A stretch of 50,879 nucleotides of DNA from Paractinoplanes rishiriensis (lineage in GTDB: Bacteria > Actinomycetota > Actinomycetes > Mycobacteriales > Micromonosporaceae): NCBI RefSeq assembly GCF_016862375.1, contig NZ_BOMV01000049.1, positions 1 through 50,879 on the forward strand, in the 5' to 3' direction. Below the pieces are notes generated by a model that ran no database searches, was not told the origin of the DNA, and saw only the letters and a list, made by a program, of their open reading frames with translations. This document shows positions 16,795 through 24,485 of this stretch, piece by piece. The position numbers and the translations under genes are program-made. Position 1 is the first letter of the stretch. Every line of letters starts with the position of its first letter.

Positions 16795-18342
16795 TTAGTT
16801 CGAGAGGGCGGGTTCGCGCTCGGCGGCTGGCTCCGGCAGGTCCACCGTGGAGCGCAGTGCCGTGGGGTTCATCAGGGCCGCCGCGATCACCCCGACCACC
16901 GCGATAGCCGCGGAGATCAGGAAGATGTGGCCGGTGGCGTCGCCATAGGCGGCCCGCACGATGTGCTGCACCGACTCCGGCAGGGCGGCCAGGTTGAGGC
17001 TGCTGGTGCCGCTCGAGCCGGACGCCGCCGCCGGCAGTTCCTGGGTCAGCGTGGCGGTCACCCGGTTGGCCAGCACCGCGCCGAGCACCGAGACGCCGAT
17101 CGTGCCGCCCAGCGACCGGAAGAACGCCACCGACGAGCTGGCCACGCCGATGTCCTTGAGCGACACCGTGTTCTGCACCGCGAGCACCAGGTTCTGCATC
17201 GACATGCCGACGCCCACGCCGACCAGGGCCATCGCGGTGCCGACATACCAGAGCGGGGTGTCGTGGTCGAGCACGGACAGGCCGGCAAAACCCACCACCA
17301 AGATCAAAGTCCCGGTCACGATGTACGGCTTCAGGCGGCCGGACTTGCTGATCATGCGGCCGGAGATCGTCGACGACACCAGGACGCCGGCCATCATCGG
17401 GATGGTGAGCAGGCCCGCCTCGGTGGGGCTGTAGCCGCGGCCGATCTGGAAGTACTGGCCCAGGAAGACCGCGCCGCCGAACATGGCCATGCCGACCGCG
17501 AGGCTCGCGATGATCGCCAGCGCCGTGGTGCGCTGCCGGACGATGTCGAGTGGCACCACCGGCTCGGCCACCCGGGACTCCACCCGTATCGCGGCGGCCA
17601 GGATCACCAGGCCGGCACCGACCATTGCGGCGGTCTGCCAGGACAGCCAGGCGAACGAGCTGTCCACGAACGACACCCAGATCAGCAGGATGCTCACGCC
17701 CACCGCGATCAGCGTGGCGCCCAGGTAGTCGACCTTGACGTCGTCCCGGCGGACCACCGCGAGGTTCAGCGTCTTCTGCAGCACCACCAGCGCGATCACG
17801 GCGATCGGCGCGCCGATGAAGAAGCACCAGCGCCAGCCCAGCCAGGACGTGTCGACGATCAGGCCGCCGAGCAGCGGGCCGCCGACCGTGGCCAGCGCCA
17901 TCACGCCGCCCAGGTAGCCGTTGTACCGGCCGCGTTCGCGGGGCGGGATCATCGCGGCGATCGCCACCTGGACCAGTGCCTGCACGCCACCCATGCCGAG
18001 GCCCTGGAACGCGCGAGCCGCGATCAACTGACCGGCGGTCTGGCTCAGCCCGGCCACGATCGAGCCCAGCACGAACACCACGATCGAGATCTGGATCAGC
18101 AGCTTCTTGCTGTAGAGGTCGGCGAGCTTGCCCCAGATCGGGGTAGAGGCCGTGGCGGTGAGCAGGGTGGCAGTGACCACCCAGGTGTACTGGGTCTGGC
18201 TGCCGTTGAGCGACCCGATGATCTTGGGAAGCGCGGTGGAGACAATGGTCGAGCTGGCCATCGCCACGAAAAGCACCAGGAGGAGGCCGGAGAGCGCCTC
18301 CATCACCTGGCGATGGGGCATGGTGCTGCTGGGTGCGCTCAT
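16795..18342 (-). CDS. DHA2-type drug efflux transporter (MFS, 14 helices)
   Basis: The 515-residue protein is a major facilitator of the EmrB/QacA type, which exports drugs by proton antiport. Visible marks are LPKIIGSLNGSQTQYTWVVT in the first helix-loop, TPIWGKLADLYSKK (the MFS loop 2-3 motif), ARAFQGLGMGGVQAL and the motif C-like GYLGGVMALATVGGPLLGGL. The hydrophobicity pattern fits fourteen helices, and the length is normal for the family. The neighbour at 18452 is a divergent TetR regulator, so expression is probably repressed until an export substrate appears. The substrate cannot be told from sequence. Confidence 0.9.
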   Translation of the reverse strand: MSAPSSTMPHRQVMEALSGLLLVLFVAMASSTIVSTALPKIIGSLNGSQTQYTWVVTATLLTATASTPIWGKLADLYSKKLLIQISIVVFVLGSIVAGLSQTAGQLIAARAFQGLGMGGVQALVQVAIAAMIPPRERGRYNGYLGGVMALATVGGPLLGGLIVDTSWLGWRWCFFIGAPIAVIALVVLQKTLNLAVVRRDDVKVDYLGATLIAVGVSILLIWVSFVDSSFAWLSWQTAAMVGAGLVILAAAIRVESRVAEPVVPLDIVRQRTTALAIIASLAVGMAMFGGAVFLGQYFQIGRGYSPTEAGLLTIPMMAGVLVSSTISGRMISKSGRLKPYIVTGTLILVVGFAGLSVLDHDTPLWYVGTAMALVGVGVGMSMQNLVLAVQNTVSLKDIGVASSSVAFFRSLGGTIGVSVLGAVLANRVTATLTQELPAAASGSSGTSSLNLAALPESVQHIVRAAYGDATGHIFLISAAIAVVGVIAAALMNPTALRSTVDLPEPAAEREPALSN

Positions 18343-18410
18343 GCGCGGCCTCCCGGGATGGTGTCTGTGCTACCTCCAACGTTCGGCAAAGCTTTCCCAT
18401 TGCGCAAGTT

Positions 18411-18423
18411 TTCTCTTTGAGAA
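18411..18423. promoter_or_regulatory. Short inverted repeat in the MFS/TetR divergent promoter
   Basis: TTCTC and GAGAA flank TTT in the 109-base gap between the transporter and the TetR gene. This is where a TetR operator is expected. The arms are short, so the call is weak. Confidence 0.3.
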
Positions 18424-18451
18424 GCGAATCACACGCCGGTACGCTCGGCCG

Positions 18452-19051
18452 ATGAGCACGACGGCGGAGCCCGGCCTGCGCGAACGCAAGAAGGCGGCGA
18501 CCCGGCAGGCGCTGCACGACGCGGCGGTCCGGCTGGCGATCGAGCACGGCCCGGACCGGATCACCGTGGAGGCCATCGCCGACGAGGCCGGTGTCTCCCG
18601 GCGGACGTTCTCGAACTACTTCGGGAGCAAGGAGGAAGCCCTCATGCACGGCGACCTCCAGCGGGTCCGCAGCCTGATCGCGTCGGTGCGGGCCCGGCCG
18701 GTCGGCGAGCCGCCGTGGGCCGCGCTCACCGCGGCCGCCGCGGAGTTCTATCGCCAGCTGGGCGACCTCGACCCGCAGTGGGTGGCCCGGAGCCGCCTGG
18801 TGCGCCGCCACCCCACGCTGCTGGCGGCCCAGGTGCAGACCTTCGCCGCGGTGGAACGCGACCTGGCCGCCGAGGTCGCGGCCCGGTCCGCCGAGCTTGA
18901 TCCGGGCGGGGTGCGGGCCCGGATGACCGCCGCGACCTTCCTGGTGTCGCTGCGGGTCGCGCTGGCGCTCTGGCTGGACGCTCCGCCCGGCACCAGCCTC
19001 GGTGACCTGGCGCGCGAGACGCTCGCGACGGCTGGCCGTGGCTTCCGATGA
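18452..19051 (+). CDS. TetR-family regulator, likely repressor of the efflux gene
   Basis: The 199-residue protein has a TetR helix-turn-helix at the N-terminus: ATRQALHDAAVRLAIEHG, ITVEAIADEAGVSRRTFSNY and FGSKEEAL. A helical ligand-binding half follows. The long upstream frame from 18128 is not used, because the ATG at 18452 precedes the usual TetR start (MSTTAEPGLRERKKAATRQA). It is divergent from the DHA2 transporter, the standard layout for a self-regulated efflux pair. The ligand is unknown. Confidence 0.88.
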   Translation: MSTTAEPGLRERKKAATRQALHDAAVRLAIEHGPDRITVEAIADEAGVSRRTFSNYFGSKEEALMHGDLQRVRSLIASVRARPVGEPPWAALTAAAAEFYRQLGDLDPQWVARSRLVRRHPTLLAAQVQTFAAVERDLAAEVAARSAELDPGGVRARMTAATFLVSLRVALALWLDAPPGTSLGDLARETLATAGRGFR

Positions 19052-19147
19052 ACGCGGCTCCGGGTGGGGGCCCGGAGCCGCGCTCTATCTGTTGGGGATG
19101 TACGTCGATTCTTGGTCCCGGCGTTGTTGGCCCACCTTGACCCGACC

Positions 19148-19711
19148 TTAAACATCCTTAAATGTGAGACCCTCCACGAGCAGCTCCAGCTGGCGGCGCC
19201 AGGAGTCCGGCTCGGCCGCCCTCGTCACCACCCCGGCATTGGCCCGCATCAGCAGGCTGAGATCCCGGCGGGTGAAGTCGGCCCGCAGCCGGCCGGCCGC
19301 CTGGGCCCGCGCGATCACCTCGTCGGCGCCGCGCTGCGCGGTCACCCGCAGCGCCGCCAGCCGCTCGTCGTCGTCGAAGTTGGAGGTCACCAGCAGTTCG
19401 GACAGGCCGCGGTCGGTGGCCTGCATCTCGAACAGCCGGCCCAGGTACCCGACGAACGCGACCCACGCGTCCGGCTCCTGCAGCGCCATGTCGGCCAGGG
19501 CCACGTACTCCGACATCTGACCTGCGAAGACCTCCGCGATCAGCTCGCGGCGGGTCGGGAAGCGGCGGTACAGGGTGGCGTTGCCAACCCCGGCCCGGCG
19601 GGCGATCTCGTCGAGCGAGGCGTCCAGGCCCTGCTCGCCGAAGACTTCGCGGGCCGCGGCCAGCAGCGCGGTCCGGTTGCGTTCCGCGTCCGCGCGCAGA
19701 CGGTTTGCCAT
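19148..19711 (-). CDS. TetR-family regulator
   Basis: The 187-residue protein has the TetR DNA-binding part (RTALLAAAREVFGEQGLDAS, LDEIARRAGVGNATLYRRFP then TRRELIAEVF). The C-terminal part resembles the group with a LSELLVTSNFDDDERLAALR stretch. It is divergent from the dienelactone hydrolase gene at 19768 across 56 bases, so it probably controls that gene and itself. ATG start. Confidence 0.88.
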   Translation of the reverse strand: MANRLRADAERNRTALLAAAREVFGEQGLDASLDEIARRAGVGNATLYRRFPTRRELIAEVFAGQMSEYVALADMALQEPDAWVAFVGYLGRLFEMQATDRGLSELLVTSNFDDDERLAALRVTAQRGADEVIARAQAAGRLRADFTRRDLSLLMRANAGVVTRAAEPDSWRRQLELLVEGLTFKDV

Positions 19712-19767
19712 GAGGGACAGCGTACGACGAACGGGGACGTCTCCCCGGTTGATGCTAGGTTCGCGGT

Positions 19768-20514
19768 GTGCAGACGACAGTGCAGGTGACGACCCCTGAC
19801 GGTTCGGCCGACGCCTATCTCGTGGTGCCCGACGGCGACGGCCCGTTCCCCGCGGTGCTGATGTTCATGGACGCGTTCGGCCCGCGCCCGCGGCTCGCCG
19901 AGATGGCCGGTCGGATCGCCGGGCGCGGCTACGCCGTCCTGGTGCCCAACCTCTTCTACCGCAGCGCGCGACCGCCGCTGATCGAGCCGGCCGAACTGGC
20001 CGACCCGGAGAAGCGCGGTGCCGCCTTCGAGCGGCTCGGGCCGATGATGCAGGCGCTGACCGCCGAGCGGGTGGTCGCCGACACCGGTGCTTATCTCGAC
20101 TTCCTCGCCGCCCAGCCACCGGTCGGGCCGGGGCCGGTGGTGCTGGTCGGATATTGCATGGGCGGCCGCAACGGGCTGCGCGCGATCGCTGCCCACCCGG
20201 ACCGGATCGGGGTGCTGGCCAGCTATCACGCCGGCGGCACGGTCACCGACCAGCCGGACAGCCCGCACCTGGGCGTCGGCACGATCACCGGCGAGGTCTA
20301 TCTCGCGCACGCCGACAACGACCGGTCGATGACCGCCGAGCAGATCAAGACGCTCGAGGCGGCGCTCGACGAGGCCGGCGTCACCTACACCTCGGAGGTG
20401 TATGCGGGCGCGCCGCACGGATTCACGATGTCGGACAGCGCGATGCACCACGCCGAGGGCGAGGAGCGGCACTGGACCACTCTGTTCGCCCTGCTGGAGC
20501 GGGCCGGGCGCTAG
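19768..20514 (+). CDS. Dienelactone hydrolase family protein
   Basis: The 248-residue alpha/beta hydrolase has the VLVGYCMGGRNG nucleophile elbow with a cysteine (residue 130) in place of serine, as in true dienelactone hydrolases. The acid segment is LAHADNDRSM and the histidine motif is YAGAPHGFTM. Such enzymes open lactone rings in aromatic breakdown, but many family members act on other esters. It follows a divergent TetR gene and overlaps by four bases, tail to tail, with the SnoaL-like gene. Start is GTG. Confidence 0.85.
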   Translation: MQTTVQVTTPDGSADAYLVVPDGDGPFPAVLMFMDAFGPRPRLAEMAGRIAGRGYAVLVPNLFYRSARPPLIEPAELADPEKRGAAFERLGPMMQALTAERVVADTGAYLDFLAAQPPVGPGPVVLVGYCMGGRNGLRAIAAHPDRIGVLASYHAGGTVTDQPDSPHLGVGTITGEVYLAHADNDRSMTAEQIKTLEAALDEAGVTYTSEVYAGAPHGFTMSDSAMHHAEGEERHWTTLFALLERAGR

Positions 20515-20861
20515 TTCGCGTACAGGCCGGGGAAGTAGCGGTCGGTCGCGGTCACATCGTAGATCTGCCGGACCTCGGTGATCCGGCCGTCCGCGACCAC
20601 CAGGAACTCCACCATCCGGGCCGAGCCGAACGGCGCCACCAGGTCGTAGACGAGCGTGGCGCCGTCGTCGGCCAGCGTGCTGTCCAGCACGGCCACCGAG
20701 TCGGCGAACGCCGCGATCCGGTGCTGCACCTGCACCAGTTCCTCGTCGTCGACCGGCGCGTCCAGGTTCCATTCGACCTCGACGTCCGGCGCCAGCAGGC
20801 GCCGCACCGTGGCCGGGTCGTCACTGGTCCACGACCGGGTCCAGAAGCCGACGACGTCCAT
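20511..20861 (-). CDS. SnoaL-like (NTF2-fold) protein
   Basis: The 116-residue protein has the NTF2/SnoaL pattern: VVGFWTRSWTSDDPATVRRL, LLAPDVEVEWNL, HRIAAFADSV, and the final VEFLVVADGRITEVRQIYD. The fold serves as a small-molecule isomerase or hydrolase, or as a binding protein. It lies nine bases after the WecB-like gene and is probably its operon partner. No catalytic pair is clear enough to name a substrate. Confidence 0.75.
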   Translation of the reverse strand: MDVVGFWTRSWTSDDPATVRRLLAPDVEVEWNLDAPVDDEELVQVQHRIAAFADSVAVLDSTLADDGATLVYDLVAPFGSARMVEFLVVADGRITEVRQIYDVTATDRYFPGLYAN

Positions 20862-20870
20862 GCGTACTCC

Positions 20871-21899
20871 TCAGGGGGTGGTGATCAGCGGGCGGGCCGG
20901 CATCGGTTCCGGGAACTGCCCGTGCCCGAGCAGGGCGGCGGTGGCCTGGGCGATCCGGCCGGCCGCGAGCCCGTCGCCGTACGGGCTGCCGGCCGTGACC
21001 ATGACGTCCCGGCGCAGCCGGCTCTCCAGCAGGCTGCGGATCGCCGCCAGGATGGCCTCGGCCACCGGCTCGACCGTCCGGGCACCGCCGGCGTGCAGCG
21101 CCTCGGCGTGGCCGCCGCCGTCGCCCGGCACCAGCACCGGGGTGCCGGCCGCGAGCGCCTCCTCGGCCAGGTCGGGGTCGTCGGTGAGCACCAGATAGGC
21201 CGCCGACAGCACCCGGGTGCGATCCGGATAGGGCAGCGGCGCCGCGGCCGCGACGTCCACCTCGGGCCGCTCGGCGGTGAGCCGGCGCATCGCGGTGCCG
21301 ACCGCGTCGTCGGCGGCGGCCCCGACGCCGACCAGGACCAGCGGGTTCGTCCGGCTGACCGGGGTCGTGCCGCGGGCGGCCAGCGCGGCCGTGGCGTCGA
21401 CCGCGGTGCCGCCGGTGAGCAGCACGTCGCCGGCCACCACCCGTTCGTCCAGCAGGTTCATGGCGGCCTGCGGGGTCGCCGCCAGGTGCACGGTGGCCAC
21501 CTGGGTCAGCAGCCGCCGGTCGGCCTCGGCCCGGTCGTCGGAGCGCAGTGAGCCGGAGCGCCGGCCGGCGTCCAGGTGCATGATCGGGATGCGTCGCCAG
21601 TACGCGGCCAGGCCCGCCGCCAGGTTGTCGCCGCGCACCAGCACGGCCGACGGCGTGCGGACCGCCCACAGCTGGTCGAGGCGGCGGACAGCCGCGGCCC
21701 GGCTGTCGGTGGCCGGCAGCGCGACGTCGGCGGGACGGCCGAACGCGGCGAACGTGCGCGCCACGGCCGCCGGATCGGCACCCCCGGCCAGCAGCACGGG
21801 CGTCAGCCGGCCCTGGGCTCGCATGGCGGCCGCCACCGGCGCCAGCCGGAGCGCCTCGGCGCAGGTCCCACCGACCAGGTGGACTTCGGGCAACGACAT
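20871..21899 (-). CDS. WecB-like UDP-GlcNAc 2-epimerase homologue, degenerate
   Basis: The 342-residue protein follows the layout of UDP-N-acetylglucosamine 2-epimerases: GTCAEALRLAPVAAAM at the start, VLVRGDNLAAGLAAY, IPIMHLDAGRRSGSL, and LVLTDDPDLAEEALAAGTPV near the sugar-nucleotide site. Several family marks are changed. The usual HxEAG glutamate is aspartate here (HLDAG), and the conserved Glu-Glu-x-Asn-Arg is RAEADRR. It may therefore bind a different nucleotide sugar or be inactive. It is followed by a SnoaL-like gene and sits apart from other cell-wall or sugar genes. ATG start; full family length is about 360-380. Confidence 0.7.
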   Translation of the reverse strand: MSLPEVHLVGGTCAEALRLAPVAAAMRAQGRLTPVLLAGGADPAAVARTFAAFGRPADVALPATDSRAAAVRRLDQLWAVRTPSAVLVRGDNLAAGLAAYWRRIPIMHLDAGRRSGSLRSDDRAEADRRLLTQVATVHLAATPQAAMNLLDERVVAGDVLLTGGTAVDATAALAARGTTPVSRTNPLVLVGVGAAADDAVGTAMRRLTAERPEVDVAAAAPLPYPDRTRVLSAAYLVLTDDPDLAEEALAAGTPVLVPGDGGGHAEALHAGGARTVEPVAEAILAAIRSLLESRLRRDVMVTAGSPYGDGLAAGRIAQATAALLGHGQFPEPMPARPLITTP

Positions 21900-21990
21900 G
21901 CCAGGGACGCTAGGTTGTTACACAGCGTGAAACAAGATCTGACAACGCAAAGTAGCCGAACGGCCGTTATAGCAGGTCCGGGCGTTACGC

Positions 21991-22860
21991 TCAGTCAGGT
22001 GCCTGGTTAAGCAGTGACGGATCGTCGCGAAGCAGGGCGGCCAGGCGACGGGCCGCCATCTCGGTCTCCTCGGGCCGCTCGACCTTGAGCGGGATGGGCT
22101 TGGCCAGCGGGGCCGGCATCCCGTTGCGCTGCTGCGGCGCGGCCCGCTCGGCGGCGGACGGCTCGGCCGGGGCCCGGTGGTGCTCGGCGTGGATGCGGCG
22201 GGTCGCCTGGCCCGACTCGGGCATCTCCTGCCGTTGCGGCGGCACGGGTGGCGGCGGGGTCGCCGCGAACGGGTGCGGCGGGTAGTCGGCGGGCGGCGGG
22301 TATTCGGCCGGCGGCGGGTAGTCGGCGGGCGGTGGTGGCGATGCCGGCGGTGGCACCGGGACGCGGGAGGCCATGCCGAGGTCGCGCAGGCGTGCGCCGA
22401 GATCGCGGGAACTCTCGCCCGGGTCGTGGGCGGGATAGCGCGGGTCGGGCGGCGGCCCGTCGAACGAGCCGTAGAGACGCTCCGCGGTGTCGGACTCGCC
22501 GTAGTAGGGGTCGCGCGGATAACCGTAGGCGGTCGCCGGTGGCGGCGATTCGGCCGGCTCCTCGACGTCGATCTCGAAGTCGGCGTGCCGGGGTGTCGTC
22601 ACTTCCTCGGACACCGGCGGGTTGTCGGCGGTGACCTGCACCTGGCCGTCGGTGAAGAAGAAGTGCAGCAGAATCGGCTCGCCGGCGCCCTCGGCGCCCA
22701 CCGTCACGCCCAGCTCCGGGTGGCGCGCCACGACCGCCGCGATGGCCTCGACCAGCTCGGTCACGGCCTGCGGGGTGCCCGGGGCCTCCCCGTTGGCGCG
22801 CCTGCGCAGCTCGTCGCGGCGCGCGAGTTTGTCGAGCGCGTCGTCAAGTCCGCCTCGCAC
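21991..22860 (-). CDS. Proline-rich hypothetical protein next to the conservon
   Basis: The 289-residue protein has a charged N-terminal coil, a folded-looking part (about 33-85, with TELVEAIAAVVARHPELGV and PILLHFFFTDGQVQVTAD), and a long low-complexity half with YPPPAEYPPPADYPP repeats. The C-terminal helix ETEMAARRLAALLRDDP closes it. It is on the same strand as the conservon, 92 bases after the GTPase gene, so it could be part of that operon. The family is unknown to me. Confidence 0.65.
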   Translation of the reverse strand: MRGGLDDALDKLARRDELRRRANGEAPGTPQAVTELVEAIAAVVARHPELGVTVGAEGAGEPILLHFFFTDGQVQVTADNPPVSEEVTTPRHADFEIDVEEPAESPPPATAYGYPRDPYYGESDTAERLYGSFDGPPPDPRYPAHDPGESSRDLGARLRDLGMASRVPVPPPASPPPPADYPPPAEYPPPADYPPHPFAATPPPPVPPQRQEMPESGQATRRIHAEHHRAPAEPSAAERAAPQQRNGMPAPLAKPIPLKVERPEETEMAARRLAALLRDDPSLLNQAPD

Positions 22861-22952
22861 GTCACCGTCCTTCCGTCGCGGGTCGTCGACAACAACTCTG
22901 CCCGCTCGGAGGCCGATTTGGAAACCTCGATCTGTGCGACCCGGCGCATACC

Positions 22953-23582
22953 CTACGTGGACCTCGCCCGGATGGCTTTATCGAGGGCCTGGTCAAGTAC
23001 GACGAGCAGGGCGTCTCTGACCGACGCCCGGAAACGTGCGTCGAAGGAGAGCACCGGCACGTCCTCCCGTACCGCGAGAGCCCAGCGCACCTCCTCGAGG
23101 TTGTAGTTCATCTGCCCGTTGAAGGTGTTGACGCCGACCACGAACGGCAGGCCGGCCCGCTCGAAGTAGTCGACCGCCGGGTAGCAGTCGTCGATCCGGC
23201 CCGTGTCCACCACCACGAGCGCGCCCAGGGCACCCTTGACCAGGTCGTCCCACATGAACGCGAACCGGGACTGGCCGGGCGTGCCGAAGATGTAGAGCTT
23301 CAGGGTCTGGTCGATGGTGAGGACCCCGAAGTCCATCGCGATCGTGGTGGTGGTCTTCGAGGTCGCCTGGCCGGGAATGTCGATGCCGACCGACGCCGAG
23401 GTCATCTCGGCCTCGGTGGTCAGCGGCGAGATCTCGGAGATGGCGCCCACGGTCGTCGTCTTGCCCACGCCGAACCCGCCGGCCACGATTATCTTTACGG
23501 GGACCGGGGCCTTTTTCGGCCGGTCGGTGCCCACCCGCGCGGTGCCCAGTACGCGGTTGTCAGGTGATTGATCGAAGTCCAC
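22953..23582 (-). CDS. Conservon small GTPase (CvnD type)
   Basis: The 209-residue protein is an MglA/CvnD-like GTPase: GGFGVGKTTT (P-loop, 35-44), SVGIDIPG followed by TTTTIAMDFGVL (switch I), LYIFGTPGQSRF (switch II) and VVGVNTFNG (NxxD-like specificity). In Streptomyces conservons it acts with a sensor kinase and two small proteins in a membrane-associated, G-protein-like complex. It overlaps the DUF742 gene by 23 bases, the usual conservon order. Confidence 0.9.
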   Translation of the reverse strand: MDFDQSPDNRVLGTARVGTDRPKKAPVPVKIIVAGGFGVGKTTTVGAISEISPLTTEAEMTSASVGIDIPGQATSKTTTTIAMDFGVLTIDQTLKLYIFGTPGQSRFAFMWDDLVKGALGALVVVDTGRIDDCYPAVDYFERAGLPFVVGVNTFNGQMNYNLEEVRWALAVREDVPVLSFDARFRASVRDALLVVLDQALDKAIRARST

Positions 23583-24018
23583 GGATCACTCGCATGATGG
23601 TCTCAGGGTCGGGGGTCTCGTTGTCCACCGCGTGGACGTCCAGCTGGCCGGTGGCGCGCAGGTCGCCGACCAGGATGCGGGTGACACCGAGGTGCAGGCG
23701 CAGCCGGGCGGAGATCTCGGCAACCGAGTGTGGTTCGGCGCAGAGCGAGACGATTGCCCGCTTCTCCGGCGATAGCCGCATCGGCATTGCCGTCGGGTTG
23801 ACGGTTACCTGGGTCTCCATCCCGATCTCGGGATCGTCGCCGTCGGTGCGCCCGGACGTGATGACGAACGGGCGCAGGGTGTTGTGCTCCTCGGCCGGCG
23901 GTGCCTCGCTCCGGGGTGCGGGGAGGTATCCGCCGGCCGACTGCGGGCCGAATTGCAGGAAAGGTCGGACACTCGGCCGAGCCGGGTGTTCCGGGTCGTC
24001 GGGGTCCGAATAGGTCAT
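23560..24018 (-). CDS. DUF742 protein (CvnC type)
   Basis: The 152-residue protein has the DUF742 core: VRPFLQFG, LRPFVITSGRT, SPEKRAIVSLCAEPHSVAEI then ARLRLHLGVTRILVGDLRAT. This part has a winged-helix character. It is the third conservon gene, overlapping the roadblock gene by four bases and the GTPase gene by 23. Conservon complexes respond to signals at the membrane. The direct role of the DUF742 protein is not settled. Confidence 0.88.
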   Translation of the reverse strand: MTYSDPDDPEHPARPSVRPFLQFGPQSAGGYLPAPRSEAPPAEEHNTLRPFVITSGRTDGDDPEIGMETQVTVNPTAMPMRLSPEKRAIVSLCAEPHSVAEISARLRLHLGVTRILVGDLRATGQLDVHAVDNETPDPETIMRVIRGLRSIT

Positions 24019-24485
24019 TGCTGGACGGCGTTCTTCAATTCCGCGATCAGGCGCGGGCTGAGCGCGCCACCCGCCCGGGTCGCGAAGAGCGTCATCTCGT
24101 ACGCCAGCGTCCCGAGGTTGGCCGAGCGGTCGGCGATGACGCCCAGCACGGAGCCCGCGCTGATCGCGGTGACCAGCAGGTACCCCTCGGCCATGTCGAT
24201 GATGACCCGGTTCAGCGAGCCCAGCCGGTACCAGCTGGCGGCGCCGCCGGCCAGGCTGGTGAGCCCGGAGACCACCGCGGCAAGGCGTTCGGCGTTCGGC
24301 CGGTCCTTGATCGCTGACATCGCCATGAGCAGTCCGTCGGAGGAGACGGCGATTGCTTCGATCACGCCCGCGGTTCCGGAGGTGAACGAGTCCAGCAGCC
24401 AGTTGAAGGTCTTGGCCTCGGCGCTCAGCTGCGCCTGGGCGAAATTCTGACCGTTGCCTGTGTCCGTGGAGTAGGGGGAAGTCAT
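24015..24485 (-). CDS. Roadblock/LC7 protein (CvnB type)
   Basis: The 156-residue protein is a roadblock/LC7 domain protein: FNWLLDSFTSGTAGVIEAIA, VSSDGLLMAMSA and RVIIDMAEGYLLVTAI. Such proteins are GTPase partners, and CvnB is thought to modulate CvnD. The ATG at 24483-24485 overlaps the kinase stop by four bases. A longer upstream frame from 24716 is not used. Confidence 0.9.
   Translation of the reverse strand: MTSPYSTDTGNGQNFAQAQLSAEAKTFNWLLDSFTSGTAGVIEAIAVSSDGLLMAMSAIKDRPNAERLAAVVSGLTSLAGGAASWYRLGSLNRVIIDMAEGYLLVTAISAGSVLGVIADRSANLGTLAYEMTLFATRAGGALSPRLIAELKNAVQQ

Noticed and set aside
16487..18811. 774-residue minus-strand frame over the MFS gene
   Set aside because: It is the shadow of the transporter and TetR genes in another frame, with an arginine/glycine-rich translation.
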